Shown one piece after another: positions 8,872 through 19,960 of a stretch of DNA of 64,000 nucleotides (within the stretch, counting starts at the first letter, position 1; each line of letters begins with the position of its first letter). The translations under genes and the position numbers were made by a program. The notes under the pieces were generated by a model, which had not been told where the DNA came from, did no database searches, and saw nothing but the letters and a program-made list of their open reading frames with translations. This DNA is from Datisca glomerata (taxonomy: Eukaryota > Streptophyta > Magnoliopsida > Cucurbitales > Datiscaceae), in assembly GCA_003255025.1 (NCBI GenBank), contig QANY01011952.1:1735359-1799358 (forward strand), written 5' to 3'.

Positions 8872-10517
8872 TGTTAGGATTGTGCACTTAAAAACACTAG
8901 AGTTCTAATGTATTTATTGAGACATTTAATTATCATTAGTAATAGATAGTTTATTTTAATTTTATGTGTGTTATATTCTTGTAAAAAGGTCCACAAATAA
9001 AATAGTACTTGATTTATGAGTCTTATGGAGTTTGACTCATGGGAACAAGATATTTAACCAAGATTCTTTATGACTTGAAACATTTATTCACTGTCTATTG
9101 AAGATGGACACTTTACTAAAGTACACTATAGTACATTAATTCTATTATGTATAGTGAGTTATCTTCGTAACTAGGTGGAGTATCCTGTTAATGTGTTAGT
9201 GCATTTGAAATGCATTGAATGAACTAATAAGTTTGATATTTTGTAAAAGTATTATCTTTAGAAAATCATAACTCATTGTTATTATATTATGAGTGTTATT
9301 AATCTTGAGAGAGTTATGAACTCATATTTTATGGTTCAATTGTTTTAATCTACTATGGTTAAGGCTCTATGAGTCGATATATATATATTGAATGACTCGA
9401 TTGTTAGATAGTGAGGATGCATAGAATCTCAATAGTAGAGTCTATAAACACTTCTAAATGAATGGCATAGTACCTCTGAAAGAATCCATTTACATGATCA
9501 TAATAAATTAAACACTTAGTCTCTCTAATAGATTATTATAGATTTGATAAGTTTGCTTGATGCATCAAGTATAGATATTATCATGGTTGATCGGTAGAAC
9601 GAGATTTGAAACTTAAGGAACAAGAGATGTATATATTAGTTAGATAGTACTTTATGTAATTATACATGGTGTTATATTATGGAGAGACAATATATGATGA
9701 ATAATATGACGAGCATAATCATATCAAGTAATATAAAATAATAATGGAGTTCAATTACAATTTTAGAGTAGAATAGATTGTAATTAATAATTGATACATC
9801 TAATAATCGATTTGGTTGACAGATTTTATTAACTATTTAGTCATGAGTATTTTTATTTTTATAGTCCCCGAGCTAATCTATGAGTTATAGATATTGTCGT
9901 AGCGAAAATAAATAGATACGACATGAATAACTAGTACTCAATCAAGTCGGTCTTAATTTTCGTGATGAAAGTTGTTAATTAAAATTGATTCAATTAGTTT
10001 TAATGGAAAGATAATTTTGAGTAAATCCTAGCCATTAGATTTCACCATATATATGAGGCTTCTCTTAGAAATGCAAGCTAAGCCTATTGAAATTATTAGT
10101 GAGTGAAGAGAAAACCCTATAGAGACCAATCTTATCCCCTAGCCAAAATTTGAAAGGAAGGAAGAAAAAGTTTTGTTTTTACTTCAACTGCTCACAGACG
10201 GTAATCGGTTGACTGCCTAAGGAAAATTGAGGACAATTTCGAGGTAGTGATTCATGGTTCACGGTTCATCATGGTAGCGGAAAATGGTGGTATTGTCAGT
10301 GGTGTGGGCAGTGACTTTTCTCACAGTTCCACGGTTTGACGTGTAGATCGAAGATAATTTATGTGTAGATCGAGAAATCAAATCATGAAGAAAACCTTCA
10401 CCTTTTGGGGTTCACGCATCAAGGGTATAATTTTAGATTCTTTCTATCATAGATTATAATATTTAATTATTAGTTTTTAAGATCGAGACAGTTCTGTGTT
10501 ACGCCAATCCCTTTAAT
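8872..10517 (+). repeat. Copia 3' LTR, about 1646 bp
   Basis: It starts with TGTTAGGATTGTG next to the purine tract. It ends near 'aatccctttaat', the point where homology with the 5' LTR stops and the primer binding site begins there. The canonical CA end is not preserved. It keeps the empty MITE site near 10030-10045. A TA-rich run lies at 9380-9392. Confidence 0.87.
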
Positions 10518-10579
10518 GATCCCCGAGTTAGAGCCACGAGAGAATCTAATGAGTTGTGGATGGATAATCGTAAATCTAA

Positions 10580-10800
10580 AGCCAACCCAGTGAATGCAGA
10601 TCTGTTTAACAATATGAGTGAGTTCATGGAACTCGGAACAACGTCCCTGTACAACATAATCCCAGGGAGAACCTGGCTCCATAGGTTGAAGGTTGTACCC
10701 TCACCGTTCTACCAAGTGTTGAAATAACCGTCACCAAAAGGAGTGAAAATAGTAGAGGTGACCAGGTCACCAATCACATCTGTTGAGTGACCATTTTAGA
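10580..10800 (+). pseudogene. Gypsy protease C-terminal end
   Basis: 'SLYNIIPGRTWLHRLKVVPS' corresponds to the YNxIxGRxWLHxxKAVPS signature at the end of Tat-type protease domains, followed by 'FYQVLK', a stop and 'KGVKIVEVTR'. The DTG active site would lie further upstream and is not in the window. Confidence 0.8.
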
Positions 10801-11043
10801 ATCTACTAACAAAAAGGATAAGTAGAAGGTCAAAGGAAAGAGACCCGTGGATTTATAGCAATCAGAGGAAAACGGGCAAAATGACCAGTGGTACAAGGTG
10901 GGAGAGGAAACAAAGCTCATATTTCTTGAAGAAGAGACCCAAAAGATGACCAACATTGGCACCATCTCAAAGAATATGAGAAAAGGAAGTTGGTAAAATT
11001 TAAAAAGTAAAATGGAGATGTATTTGTGGTCACGACATAAGAG

Positions 11044-11560
11044 ATGCCCGACATTCCAAAAGAGATCATCTGCCATAGGTTAAACATGGATCCCTCCATA
11101 AAACCTATAAAACAAAAGAAAAGAAGTTGCGCCCCTGAACGAAATCAACTAATCAAAGGGGAGGTCGAAAAGCTCTTGCCAGCGGATTTTATCAGAGAAG
11201 TAAACTACCCTGAATGGCTAGCTTATGTAGTAATGGTGCGGAAGAAGAACAAGAAGTGGAGGATCTGCGTGGATTTCACTAACCTAAACAAGGCATGCCC
11301 CAAAGATGAATACCCACTGTCAATGATAGATCAAATGGTAGACACCACTTCAGGGCATAAATTGCTCAGCTTCATAATTTCTTACTCAGGTTATGATCAG
11401 GTGAATAGTTTGTCTAAAGAATGCGAATGCAATTTATCGAAGGCTGATGAAAAAGGTCTTCCACGAGCAGATCAAGAAGAATATGGAAGTCTATGTTGAT
11501 GACATGTTGGTCAAAAGTAAGATGTAAAAAGACGACATTCAGGACCTTGAAGAAGCCTAT
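11044..11560 (+). pseudogene. Gypsy reverse transcriptase, internally deleted
   Basis: The open segment 11044-11499 has 'ICHRLNMDPSIKPIKQKKRS', 'VEKLLPADFIREVNYPEWLA' and 'WRICVDFTNLNKACPKDEYP', typical of Tat-type RT. After 'SYSGYDQV' roughly 35-40 codons are missing. A second frame carries 'NANAIYRRLMKKVFHEQIKK' and then the catalytic 'VYVDDMLVKSK' at about 11488-11520, so the YVDD box itself is intact. The internal deletion plus a frame change would abolish activity. Confidence 0.92.
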
Positions 11561-12290
11561 AAAATTCCATGAAGCTAAACCTAGAGAAGTGCACTTTTGG
11601 AGTGGCAGTAGGAAAGTTTCTTAGGAGTCTAGTTACATAACAGGAATCAAAGTGAACCCAGACTAGGTAAAGGCAATCACAGAAATGAAGTCCCCGTGGA
11701 ACCTCAAAGATATTCGAGAGCGAACGGGAAGATTAGCCGCTCTGAGTAGGTTCATCTATAGGTCAATGGACAGAAGCAAGCCTTTCTTCGAGTGATTGCG
11801 GAAAAATACTGCGAGCACTGGAATGAAGATTGTGAAGAAGCTTTTGTCAAGATTAAGGAATACCTAACAACTCTCCCTTACTCTCCAAACCTACTCCCGG
11901 TGAGCAGCTTCTGTTGTAAGTAGTCGTCTCCATTGGGCAGTTAGCGCAGTACTGATCAAAGAAGAGGAAAAGAAATGTAACCTATATACTTCATGAGTAA
12001 AAGTCTTGTAATGGCAGAAACGAGATATAAACAGATGGAGAAACTAGTACTGGCCACTGTCACTATAACACGAAAGCTAAAGCCTTATTTCTAGGCCCAC
12101 AACATCAAGGTGTTAACTGATTCTTCCATCAAAAGCCTTCTTCACTCAACATAGGCAAGCGAGAGAATAGTAAAATGGTCAATTGAGCTAATCCAGTACG
12201 ACGTCAGTTACGAGCCTCGACCTTCGATTAAAGAGCAGGTGTTAGTAGATTTCACAGCGGACTTCACAAAAGGGGAAGTTGAATAGGAAA
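11561..12290 (+). pseudogene. Gypsy RT connection and first RNase H
   Basis: Pieces in changing frames are clear: 'GIKVNPD' and 'MKSPWNLKDIRERTGRLAAL' (11650-11745), then 'CEEAFVKIKEYLTTLP', 'ETRYKQMEKLVLATVT' (about 12017-12065) and 'KVLTDSSIKSLLHST' followed by 'WSIELIQYDVSYEPRP' and 'FTADF' (12105-12270). This is the ordinary Gypsy RNase H with its tether. Frame changes and stops interrupt it. Confidence 0.87.
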
Positions 12291-12294
12291 CCCA

Positions 12295-12790
12295 TGAAAC
12301 GGGAGAAGATGGAACTTGGAAATTATTTGTCGACGATGCTTCAAATAATAGAGGAGTAGGAGCAGGGGTAGTAGTACAAACTCCCTTCGGGAAAATATTG
12401 GAACACTCCATCTCCTTCGGATTTAATGTGTCAAATAACGAAGCAGAATATGAAGCATTAATTGTAGGAGTATCCCTAATACGAGAATATTAAGTCATTA
12501 ATGTAAAAATATTCTGTGATTCCATGTTAATTATGAAGCAGGTTATGGGGGAATACATAGGAAAAGATGAACGAATGGTGAAATATTTACAACGGGTAAA
12601 TGATCTCCTCAACGTGCTAAAAAATTATGAGATCCAACAAATTCTTAGAACTGAGAACGAGCATGTAGATTCCCTGAAAAATCTAGGATCTTCATTACAC
12701 TTCCCTTACCAAAGGAATGTCCCCTTGGAAATTCTAAAGGAGCCAAGCATCTTGCTCTCGTGGAATAATACCGCTGATGTAGAAGTTTAA
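12295..12790 (+). pseudogene. Gypsy second RNase H (archaeal-type aRNH)
   Basis: A second RNase H fold follows the first. 'WKLFVDDASNNRGVGAGVVV' holds the first acid, 'NNEAEYEALIVG' the Glu, 'IFCDSMLIMKQVMGEYIGKD' the next Asp and 'ILRTENEHVDSLKNLGSS' the last. All four catalytic positions appear kept. One in-frame stop (TAA near 12491) splits it. Dual RNase H is a known feature of the Tat lineage, including Ogre- and Retand-type elements. Confidence 0.88.
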
Positions 12791-13985
12791 CGGGAACCCA
12801 GTTGCCAGGATGATATAATCGGCTTCCTTGAAGAAGGAACGCTTCCTAAAGACAAAATATTTGCCAAGAGGGTTCAACAATGGGGTGCCATGTACATGAT
12901 CATTAATGGGGTATTGTATTACAAAATGTTTGCAGGATCGTACCTGAAGTGCCTACGGGAAAAAGAGGCCCCTTATATGTTAGCAGAAATTCGAGAGTGC
13001 ATATGTGGAAACCACATTGGGGGTTGATCACTAGCCCATAAATTCATGAATGAAGGATACTACTGGCCCCAAATTCATCAGGATGCTAAACAGTATGCGA
13101 AAATGTGTGAGAAGTGTCAGCGTTTCGCACTCGTAGAAAAAATTAACCCTCGGAGAACTCAAAACAGTGGCTAGTCCTTGGCCATTTATGCAGTGCGATC
13201 TAGACATTGTTGGGCCACTCCCCAATGCACCTGCCCTGAAGCGTTTTTTTATTGGTAGCAATAAATTATCTTACTTAGTGGATTGAGGTTGAAGCCTTTG
13301 CCCGAATTTATAAGGGAGAAGTAAATGGGTGTCTATGGAGAAATTTGGTGTGCAGGCACGGGATCCCCCGGATCTTAGTATCTGACAACAGAATTCAGTT
13401 CACTAGGAATTTTGTAAGAACATTTTGTAAAGATCTAAAGATCACAAACTGCTTCTCCACCCCTTGCTACCCATAGGGGAACGGACAAGCGGAAAGGTCA
13501 AACTGGGTCATACTTGATAATCTGAAGAAACAGCTGGAATTCGCTGAAGGAAAATGGGTATATAGAGTGATAGTGAGAGAGACAATGGAGAATACCCGTT
13601 CGCACTAGCATACGGAGCAAAAGCAATCATTCCCGTGGAAATTAGAAGCCCTACTATCAGATCCGAGCTAAATGAACAATAAAATGGAGAACTCTTAAAA
13701 AAACAGTCTTGATGAACTTGAGGGAAGACGGGAAGTGGCTCTGATCATACTGGTCCATTACAATCAGAAAATGAGATCTTATTTTCAAAAGAAAGTAAGG
13801 AAACGAGAATTTCAAACACGAGATGTGGTTCTCAAGAAAATCTTCCAAATGGAAGGGGAGCTCGGGCCAACATGGGAGGGACCATACATCGTTAGCAAAA
13901 TAGGAGGAAGTGGCTACTACAATTTGGAAATAGAAGAGGGAACGGAATTGTAGAAATCATGAAACGCAGTTCATCTGAAAATATA
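12791..13985 (+). pseudogene. Gypsy integrase
   Basis: The zinc-binding N-terminus is preserved: 'CGNHIGG', a stop, 'SLAHKFMNEGYYWPQIHQDA' and 'CEKCQRFA' give the HHCC set (12995-13125). The core has 'MQCDLDIVGPLPNAP' (first Asp, about 13185-13230), 'LVSDNRIQFTRNFV' (second Asp, about 13375-13415) and 'GNGQAERSN' (Glu, about 13478-13505), all in different frames. The C-terminal 'LGPTWEGPYIVSKIGGSGYY' lies in the open segment ending at 13953. The catalytic triad is therefore present but the frame is broken several times. Confidence 0.9.
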
Positions 13986-14114
13986 TTTTATGTAAAGAAT
14001 GTAAAAAAATCATTATAGTGAGACATTTTTCCCATGGTTTTTTCTCGCAAAGGGTTTTCTATGTAAAAGCATCGGCACCAATCTTCTCTCCTCAGGTGAA
14101 TAATTACTAAATAG
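13986..14114 (+). other. Gypsy post-pol spacer
   Basis: This is the stretch after the integrase end ('NAVHLKIYF'). No reading frame of note is seen. It leads into the tandem repeat. Confidence 0.5.
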
Positions 14115-14465
14115 AATTAAGAGCATAAAAAGTCTTTGGAGGGTAGTTCATAAGTCATACTCTCCGAAAGATCTAAAGGGTATAAAAAGTCATTGGGAGG
14201 GGCAGTTGATAGGTCATACTCTCAGAAGAAACTAAAGGGCATAAAATGTCCTTGGGAGGGGCAGTTCATAAGTCCTACTTACAGAAGTAACTAAGGGCAT
14301 AAAAATTCATTGGGAGGGGAAGTTTATAAGTCCTACTCTCAGAAGGAACTAAATGCATAAAAAGTCCTTACGAGGGGTAGTTCATAAGTCCTACTTCCAG
14401 AAGAAAGTAGGGGCGTGAAAAGTCCTTGAGAGAGGTATCCCATATGCCCTACTCTAAAAAGAAAA
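14115..14465 (+). repeat. 58-bp tandem repeat, six copies, in Gypsy 3' region
   Basis: The core 'gggcataaaa-gtccttgggaggg-cagttcataagtcctact' recurs with starts near 14121, 14178, 14237, 14295, 14353 and 14411, giving a period of 57-59 bp. The copies differ by scattered substitutions. Tandem arrays between pol and the 3' LTR are common in Tat-type elements and can seed satellites. Confidence 0.92.
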
Positions 14466-14995
14466 ATAACTTAAGAAGGATAAACCATGAAAGCAGGTGA
14501 CTCCAACGGGCCCACTTCTTCACAATAGAATGTAGAAATTGTAACGAACGAAAGGGAAAATGGACCCATTACATTATAAACAGGAAAGGAATTCCACCCC
14601 CAACAGATAGAAAATGAAAACGACCAAAATGGGTAAACATACTCTTGCCTAGACGTTCTTTGAAAAAATTTCCAAGTGTTTATAAACTAAGTATCAAACT
14701 AGTTGATAATTTTTCTGTACTTAGCTGTCTGAAAAGTTAACCATGGAAACTGTTTAAAAGGAAAAGAGTATTTTAAAGTCCTAAATTGCTTACAAAATTT
14801 TACTAAGGATTCAAGAAGGCTACAAAAAGTTGATTGATGAAATTGTACTAAGTGATAGGATGAAGGGAAACGACAAAGCATATTGAAGTAAGAAATCATT
14901 CCACTAAAAAGTGAAAATTAAAAAATGATCTCAAATTGCTAAGTTAAAGAAAATACAAGAAAATGCAAGGAAAGGAAATAGGAAGAAATGCTAAG
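14466..14995. other. Gypsy 3' spacer without recognised gene
   Basis: This is A-rich sequence with no conserved frame. The only open stretch (14699-14899, -) is low-complexity and looks like chance. Confidence 0.45.
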
Positions 14996-17060
14996 TCTCC
15001 ACATCATCGGGAGTAAAATCATCAGCCGCTTTTAGTGGTGGAAGTGGGAAGTTGGGCCTCAGGGTCAGTGGGATCATCATGAAGTGAGACATATGACATG
15101 CGGGGAGGTTTATCAGCCTTAGCGTCATGGTAAGCCACGTATAAGTCATCTGCTTGTACTCATAACCATGGCCTAGTACTTGGCCTTGAGTCTAGCCTCT
15201 CGATCACGTGCTTTAGCTAAAGCTTCCTCAGCGTTATCAGTAATGACTTCTCAAGCTTTGACTATTTAGCTGTGGCCGCATCAAGCTCGTAAGTCAAATG
15301 GGCGACAACCCATTGAAGCTCAACTTCCACCTTCTTAAGGTCATCCTGTTTTGAGACAATGACACCATAAGCCTTGGTGGTCTCCATCACTTTTCATTTC
15401 CAACTAGCCATTTCTTCTTCAACAGAGTAAATATCCTCCTGAAGCCCATTGTGGTAGGTCACGACTTGTTAAAAAGTGTTAATAAACAAATTAGTAAGGA
15501 TGTTACGTATAAAAAACTAAGGATGTAAAAAGAAAAAAAAGGAATGGAAGTACTTGCATCAGAGTATAACTCAGGCTAATGACCTTATCGTAGACAGACA
15601 TCTGGTGGAGTGTAGGAGCGTCCACATCAGACTTGATCCCCTTCATGACCACATGTGAAGAACGGGGATCCTTCAAGAAGCTGACATTGGTAGTAACCAG
15701 TGGAGCCACGGGGTATCATCACCACCTCCATACGCCTATTTCCTCGGATAGACACGGGGAACCAGAGGAAGGAGGAGTTGATGTCCTGAAAGGAGGGGGG
15801 TGGGTGTGACAGTCCTCCCCTGAATAGGAGAAGCCACAGTAACAGGGATAGGGAGATTGGTTGCGATAGAGGGGAGAGTGACATTGAAAGCGGGAATGAA
15901 GGGAGTGACATTACCTGAGACTGCAACTGAAAAATTGGCATTCCCTATTTTCTAGTGCTTTCTCTCGCCAGGTGTCCCACACAAGTCGCTACTGAGGAGC
16001 TTCGAAATTTTGAGCTTGTTGTACGCAAAACAAAAAACCACGTCCTGTTCTTTTCCTCCTTCTGTGCAGCCTTCCGTTGATCCTCACATCCTCTTTCTTC
16101 TTAAGAAGACTCCTTTCCTTCCCTCTCTAGTTTTGAAGACTAAAAATAATTCATCCAGACTACTCGACGAACAGCGGGAGCAGGGATCACAATGGGGATG
16201 GCCTGAGGAACTTCTGTTGTAGAGGATGAGAGGGAAACAAATTACGCAACCAGAATGAGTGGACCGTGACTTCGATCTCTCTCCTTGGGTTGAGAAAATC
16301 TCTCCACTCCTATTTTGAGAAATTGTAGGTGGCACAGAGTTACACGGATACATCTTTCATAATAAAAGGCCTCTTGTTCAGGTTTTTCTCTACACAAAAC
16401 AAAAAGAACAAACAAGTTGTTAGTATTTAGAAACAAAAGCGAAAAAGGAAAGAAGGAAAGGGAACTACAACCACTTACTGAATTCTCCCCAGATCTAGGG
16501 GATGACATAACAGTCGTTGCCACCCCAGTTCCCGTCTATAAGGAGGGTACCCTCCTTCTAGCCTTTATCCTGTCTTGGGAGGTCAATAACTAGCCCTCCC
16601 TGCTTATCACTCATGCAAGACGCTAAGTAATGGGATAGTCCATGCCTTTTTACTATATACACGACACTAATCTCATCTACACCTATTTCAAGGTGTGCCT
16701 CCTATTGAGGGCTTTGATCCCTAAAAGAACCCTGTAAGTATTAGGGGTGTATTGGGGAGGGGCAAGGTTGAAGGTACTGAAAAATTCTTGAAGGAGAGGA
16801 TATAAAGGAAGTTTTAACCCTAAGGCTATGTACATCAGGTTAGAGAGATTTGGTAAGGGGGATTACACGGGATGATTTAGGGATTCCTTCACCGAAACCA
16901 TAGACTACGTCTAGCAGGAAGGAATCCTGATGAAGGGATAAGAGGTCGTTGAATTCATCCCTCTTTCTAACTAAGGGAATAGGAATCTTAAATGGATGCT
17001 CCTCCATCACCACCAGTGAAATAAAAATGGAGTTGAAAAGCAAGAAGAAGAGAAACAATG
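14996..17060 (-). pseudogene. Antisense reading frame of Tat-type Gypsy element (Transposase_28-like)
   Basis: Coding sense is on - although the element is on +. From the right, 17058-16840 encodes 'EEHPFKIPIPLVRKRDEFND'. After a one-base frame shift, 16829-16700 gives 'LKLPLYPLLQEFFSTFNLAP' and 'YTPNTYRVLLGIKALNR', the signature of the plant 'putative gypsy type transposon' domain (PF04195). Ser/Pro-rich segments follow (16523-16242 and 15941-15503). A Glu/Lys-rich probable coiled coil then lies at about 15470-15240 ('LKKVEVELQWVVAHLTYELD'), and the end is near 15000. Stops and probable intron remnants interrupt it. Its function in the family is unknown. Confidence 0.7.
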
Positions 17061-17655
17061 AAGATGAGCAAGGTAAGAAGGAAGACTTACAGAAGGTAGG
17101 AATGTGCGTGAAAAGAAAGAATGAAGCAGACTACTACGTGATATAGGCTATAAAAGCCAAAATAGATTTCAAAACATTTAATAAATTTTAAAATGAAAAG
17201 ACACTAGTTCTGAAAAAAGGGGCAAACAACGGGTGCATGGGAAAAGACGTAATGCCCGTCTACCTAAAGGGCAAGCCAATGACAATGCGACCAGTGGAAA
17301 AAAAGAAACTAATAGCCTAAAAGTACGGTAGAAGAAATGATATGTATAAGGAATGAAAGAAGAGGCCTACACGCACGCGTGTCGCAACGAGACCTTACCA
17401 TAAGAAGATAAGATGACTCAAAGCAAAGGCAAAATGAAATTCCTGAGGAGCGTGCCAGCAAATGCATAAACGAGGAAATGATGGTATGCCATTTTATTCT
17501 TTAAGAAATGATAACTTTTTTTGCATAACAATTAATGCTTTCCAGGATAAAAGAAGTAATGAACATGTGAAAATGAACCAAAAGATAAGCACTCTCCTAA
17601 AACTGGACACGTGCTAGGAACATTCATTTCACTTCGATGAGCATCGCCAAAGAGT
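17061..17655. other. Spacer upstream of Gypsy 3' LTR
   Basis: Purine-rich DNA with no recognised gene. By position it would hold the promoter of the antisense frame, but no convincing TATA box on - was found. Confidence 0.4.
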
Positions 17656-17670
17656 AATGGGGGGCAAAGA
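17656..17670 (+). other. Gypsy polypurine tract
   Basis: 'aatggggggcaaaga' is followed by 'gTGACAG', the probable LTR start. G-rich tracts of this form precede 3' LTRs of Tat elements. Confidence 0.6.
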
Positions 17671-17671
17671 G

Positions 17672-18500
17672 TGACAGAAAAGTGGAAATGAAAAAGATGG
17701 CTGAAGTTGCAAGAAACCCATAAATAAGAACGACAATCAGTGCCTCAAGACGTGAATCAACACTTCAAGAATGGGAAAGGAAGACATGGAGAAGCATCTC
17801 AAGAATGAGAAAGAGCATGAAAATGAGAAAAGGTGACTAATAGTGGGATCTGACTGACGAGGGACCCACACCTTCGAGAACGGGAAAAGACTAAGGAGAC
17901 CCACACCCCTAGAATGGGAAAGGGAACCTGAGACTAGGAGAACTATCTTGAACGAGCAAGACATTCACTGAACAGTGCAAAACATGAGGAGAAGTATTAG
18001 AAGAAGAACGGGAATGGACGAAAGGGATCCAGAATGACACTCAAGTGGCATGATTGATTAGGTAGCTGAATGACTCAGACGAGATAGAATGACAGGTCAC
18101 CAAGTGGATACGACTGACTGGCTTGAACCAAAAGAAATGGTCAAGTGAGTGGATTGATTAGCGGCTGAATGAGACTGATGAAAATGATAAGTAAGGAAGG
18201 GAGAGGGGACCATAACTGGCAGAAAAATTCCCCCTTTATTACTATTCTAATCAATTCATGTAAATTAAAAATCCTATATAAATCCAGTACATTAAGTGGA
18301 ACTCAAGCATTTAATACAACTCAAGAAAATATAATTCATAGCATTTACTCCTTACATTCGTTTGTTCTTAAACTCTCTCTCTCTCTCATTAATACTCATA
18401 TAAATAAACTCTTATCAATATTTTCCCCTTTGATCCCTGATTAGCGAAAAAATCCTTTACATAAGTCATGTAGAACCTAACTCTAAAATTCAACAAAATA
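17672..18500 (+). repeat. Probable Gypsy 3' LTR
   Basis: It starts after the purine tract, contains a TATA box at 18275, and near 18428-18445 has a 'tttgatccctgattagcg' stretch like the U5 region of Tat-type LTRs. There is no second LTR in the window to compare, so the right border is uncertain by perhaps 100 bp. Confidence 0.55.
18275..18282 (+). promoter_or_regulatory. TATA box of the Gypsy LTR promoter
   Basis: 'TATATAAA' lies in an otherwise mixed-composition LTR, about 150 bp before the expected U5 end, a normal place for a retrotransposon core promoter. Confidence 0.5.
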
Positions 18501-19600
18501 AAATTGAATGTTAGATAATACTCTATTTTTTATATCTATTATAAAATGATATTTTGAATAGCAGTTTGTATGTAAACAACAATCATTCGTCAAACTAAGG
18601 TGTGATGTTTTGATAGTTTACACTAAAGGAACCTTTATCTTTCTATAGTCAAGCCCTTTATTTGTTAAAAATACGAAGAAAAATTTAGAAATTACGTTCC
18701 ATATAAATAATTTATAACTGAAATGAAAGGACCATTATTTTGGAAGCATTAATTGTAGAATCACAGGTATGCTAGCTACTTGAATTGTTATATAAATACT
18801 TCCCCTGCACCATATGATTGTAGTTCCAAACTGAGAAATTGAGAAACTAAGAAGTTTATGCTCTTTGAGAGTGAGCTTAAATCTTTTAAAGAGGCTCTAA
18901 ATAAAACTTCCAATACGTGGTAAATTATGAGCAATAAAAGCCAAGATTTTTTTATATAAGGTTTTTTGTGATAAAAATCAGTAGGTCTACTAGGACATCC
19001 TAATTAGATTAGCACCTCCATAACACTCTTATTATCTAACATACCCCAACATCCTCTAAAAAAGGCCTGTTAGACAAATCATTAAAAAAATGATAGCCAA
19101 ATATTAGCACATTAAATTGTTTAAATTAAAAAAAACTTTTGGACTCACCACAAAAGAAATAGGATTGAGGCAGCAAACAATTTCTAAAGATATTAGGATA
19201 TTGTAGTATATAATTTGCATAAAAACATTGAGACTCACATGAATGATTAATTTTTTTGCTCATTAATAAGACATTGGAGACTTATACCATATGCCTTTTA
19301 ATCTTACAAACTAAAGTAATAGAATAAGACTATAGAAAGAAATGAAATTCCACTACATTGGGAAGGGTCGACAGACAACCTTTATTTAACTAAAAATGTT
19401 AGCACATCTTATATATATAGTCTTGGTATCAACGAGACTGAGATAACATTAGATTTTGGCAACAATTAAATATTGCTCTCACAGAATGTTGAAGGAAAAA
19501 GAAGAAGAAAGATTTACAAATGAGGAGAAGAAGAAGAAAGTTTGTTTCACAAAACAAGTTTTGCTTTCAAATAGTTCAGAGTTGAAAACTTGTTCTGAGG
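18501..19600. other. AT-rich DNA, nothing recognised
   Basis: No coherent coding frame, terminal repeat or RNA gene was found. A GAAGAA-rich patch lies at 19495-19545 and a TATA-like 'gttatataaatactt' at 18788-18802. It may be flank of the Gypsy element, of the pararetrovirus, or older host DNA. Confidence 0.4.
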
Positions 19601-19960
19601 AACTAAAAATATTTTACATTTATACTTTTGTCTATTCTTGACTATAAATAGTACAAATACATGAATAGTTGTCTAATTATTTGACAACTAGTACAATAAT
19701 TACAGAAAGAGACAAATTATAAAGGTTCTCTCGATAATTGATATCTTGGTCTACATGTCTTCATAATTGCTCTATCATTGTGACTGTATACTGAGGTCCT
19801 TGATAATTTCTATCATGGTTGATTGTGGAGAAGCCATCACTGTCATCCTTTGATAATTATTATCTTGGATGACGTGTCTTGACTATTGATTGGAGAAGAG
19901 ATTGTTGTAATTGATAATTGACTGGCTTGAAGATCATTATGACCATTGCATTATGCTGAG
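19600..19960 (-). promoter_or_regulatory. Possible pararetrovirus intergenic / promoter region
   Basis: Four degenerate copies of a 'gataattNNtatcttgg' motif occur near 19732, 19802, 19852 and 19901. One carries a TGACG core (19869-19873) like the as-1 elements of plant pararetrovirus promoters. On - a TATA-like 'gtataaatg' lies at about 19616-19624. The arrangement suggests an enhancer and core promoter, but this rests on motifs only. Confidence 0.3.

Larger units (their letters stand above)
1..10517 (+). mobile_element. Ty1/Copia LTR retrotransposon, decayed, 5' end outside window
   Basis: The order is partial 5' LTR, initiator-Met-type primer binding site, Gag, protease, integrase, RT, RNase H, purine tract and 3' LTR. 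Integrase upstream of RT defines Copia. Both LTRs align over their shared part with many substitutions and indels, so the insertion is old. Every coding segment has stops and frameshifts. Secondary events are a MITE in the 5' LTR, plastid DNA in RT and a tandem duplication. The sequence after the 3' LTR resumes in the protease-RT part of a Gypsy element, so this Copia probably sits inside it. Confidence 0.9.
10518..18500 (+). mobile_element. Ty3/Gypsy retrotransposon of Tat type, 3' part
   Basis: The order is protease end, RT, RNase H, second (archaeal-type) RNase H, integrase, 58-bp tandem repeats, antisense reading frame, purine tract and probable LTR. RT before integrase defines Ty3/Gypsy. 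The second RNase H and the antisense frame between pol and the 3' LTR are hallmarks of the Tat lineage. The 5' LTR, Gag and most of the protease are missing and may lie upstream of the Copia insertion, outside the window. All coding parts are interrupted. The right end is approximate. Confidence 0.85.

Noticed and set aside
18169..18444. 91-codon open frame on + in the Gypsy LTR
   Set aside because: It crosses the TATA box and U5-like part of the LTR and has no recognisable protein content.
19420..19436. 'cttggtatcaacgagac', similar to a tRNA-Met primer site on +
   Set aside because: It matches only about the first eight bases of the primer site, no LTR ends before it and no Gag follows; the virus relic reads on the other strand.
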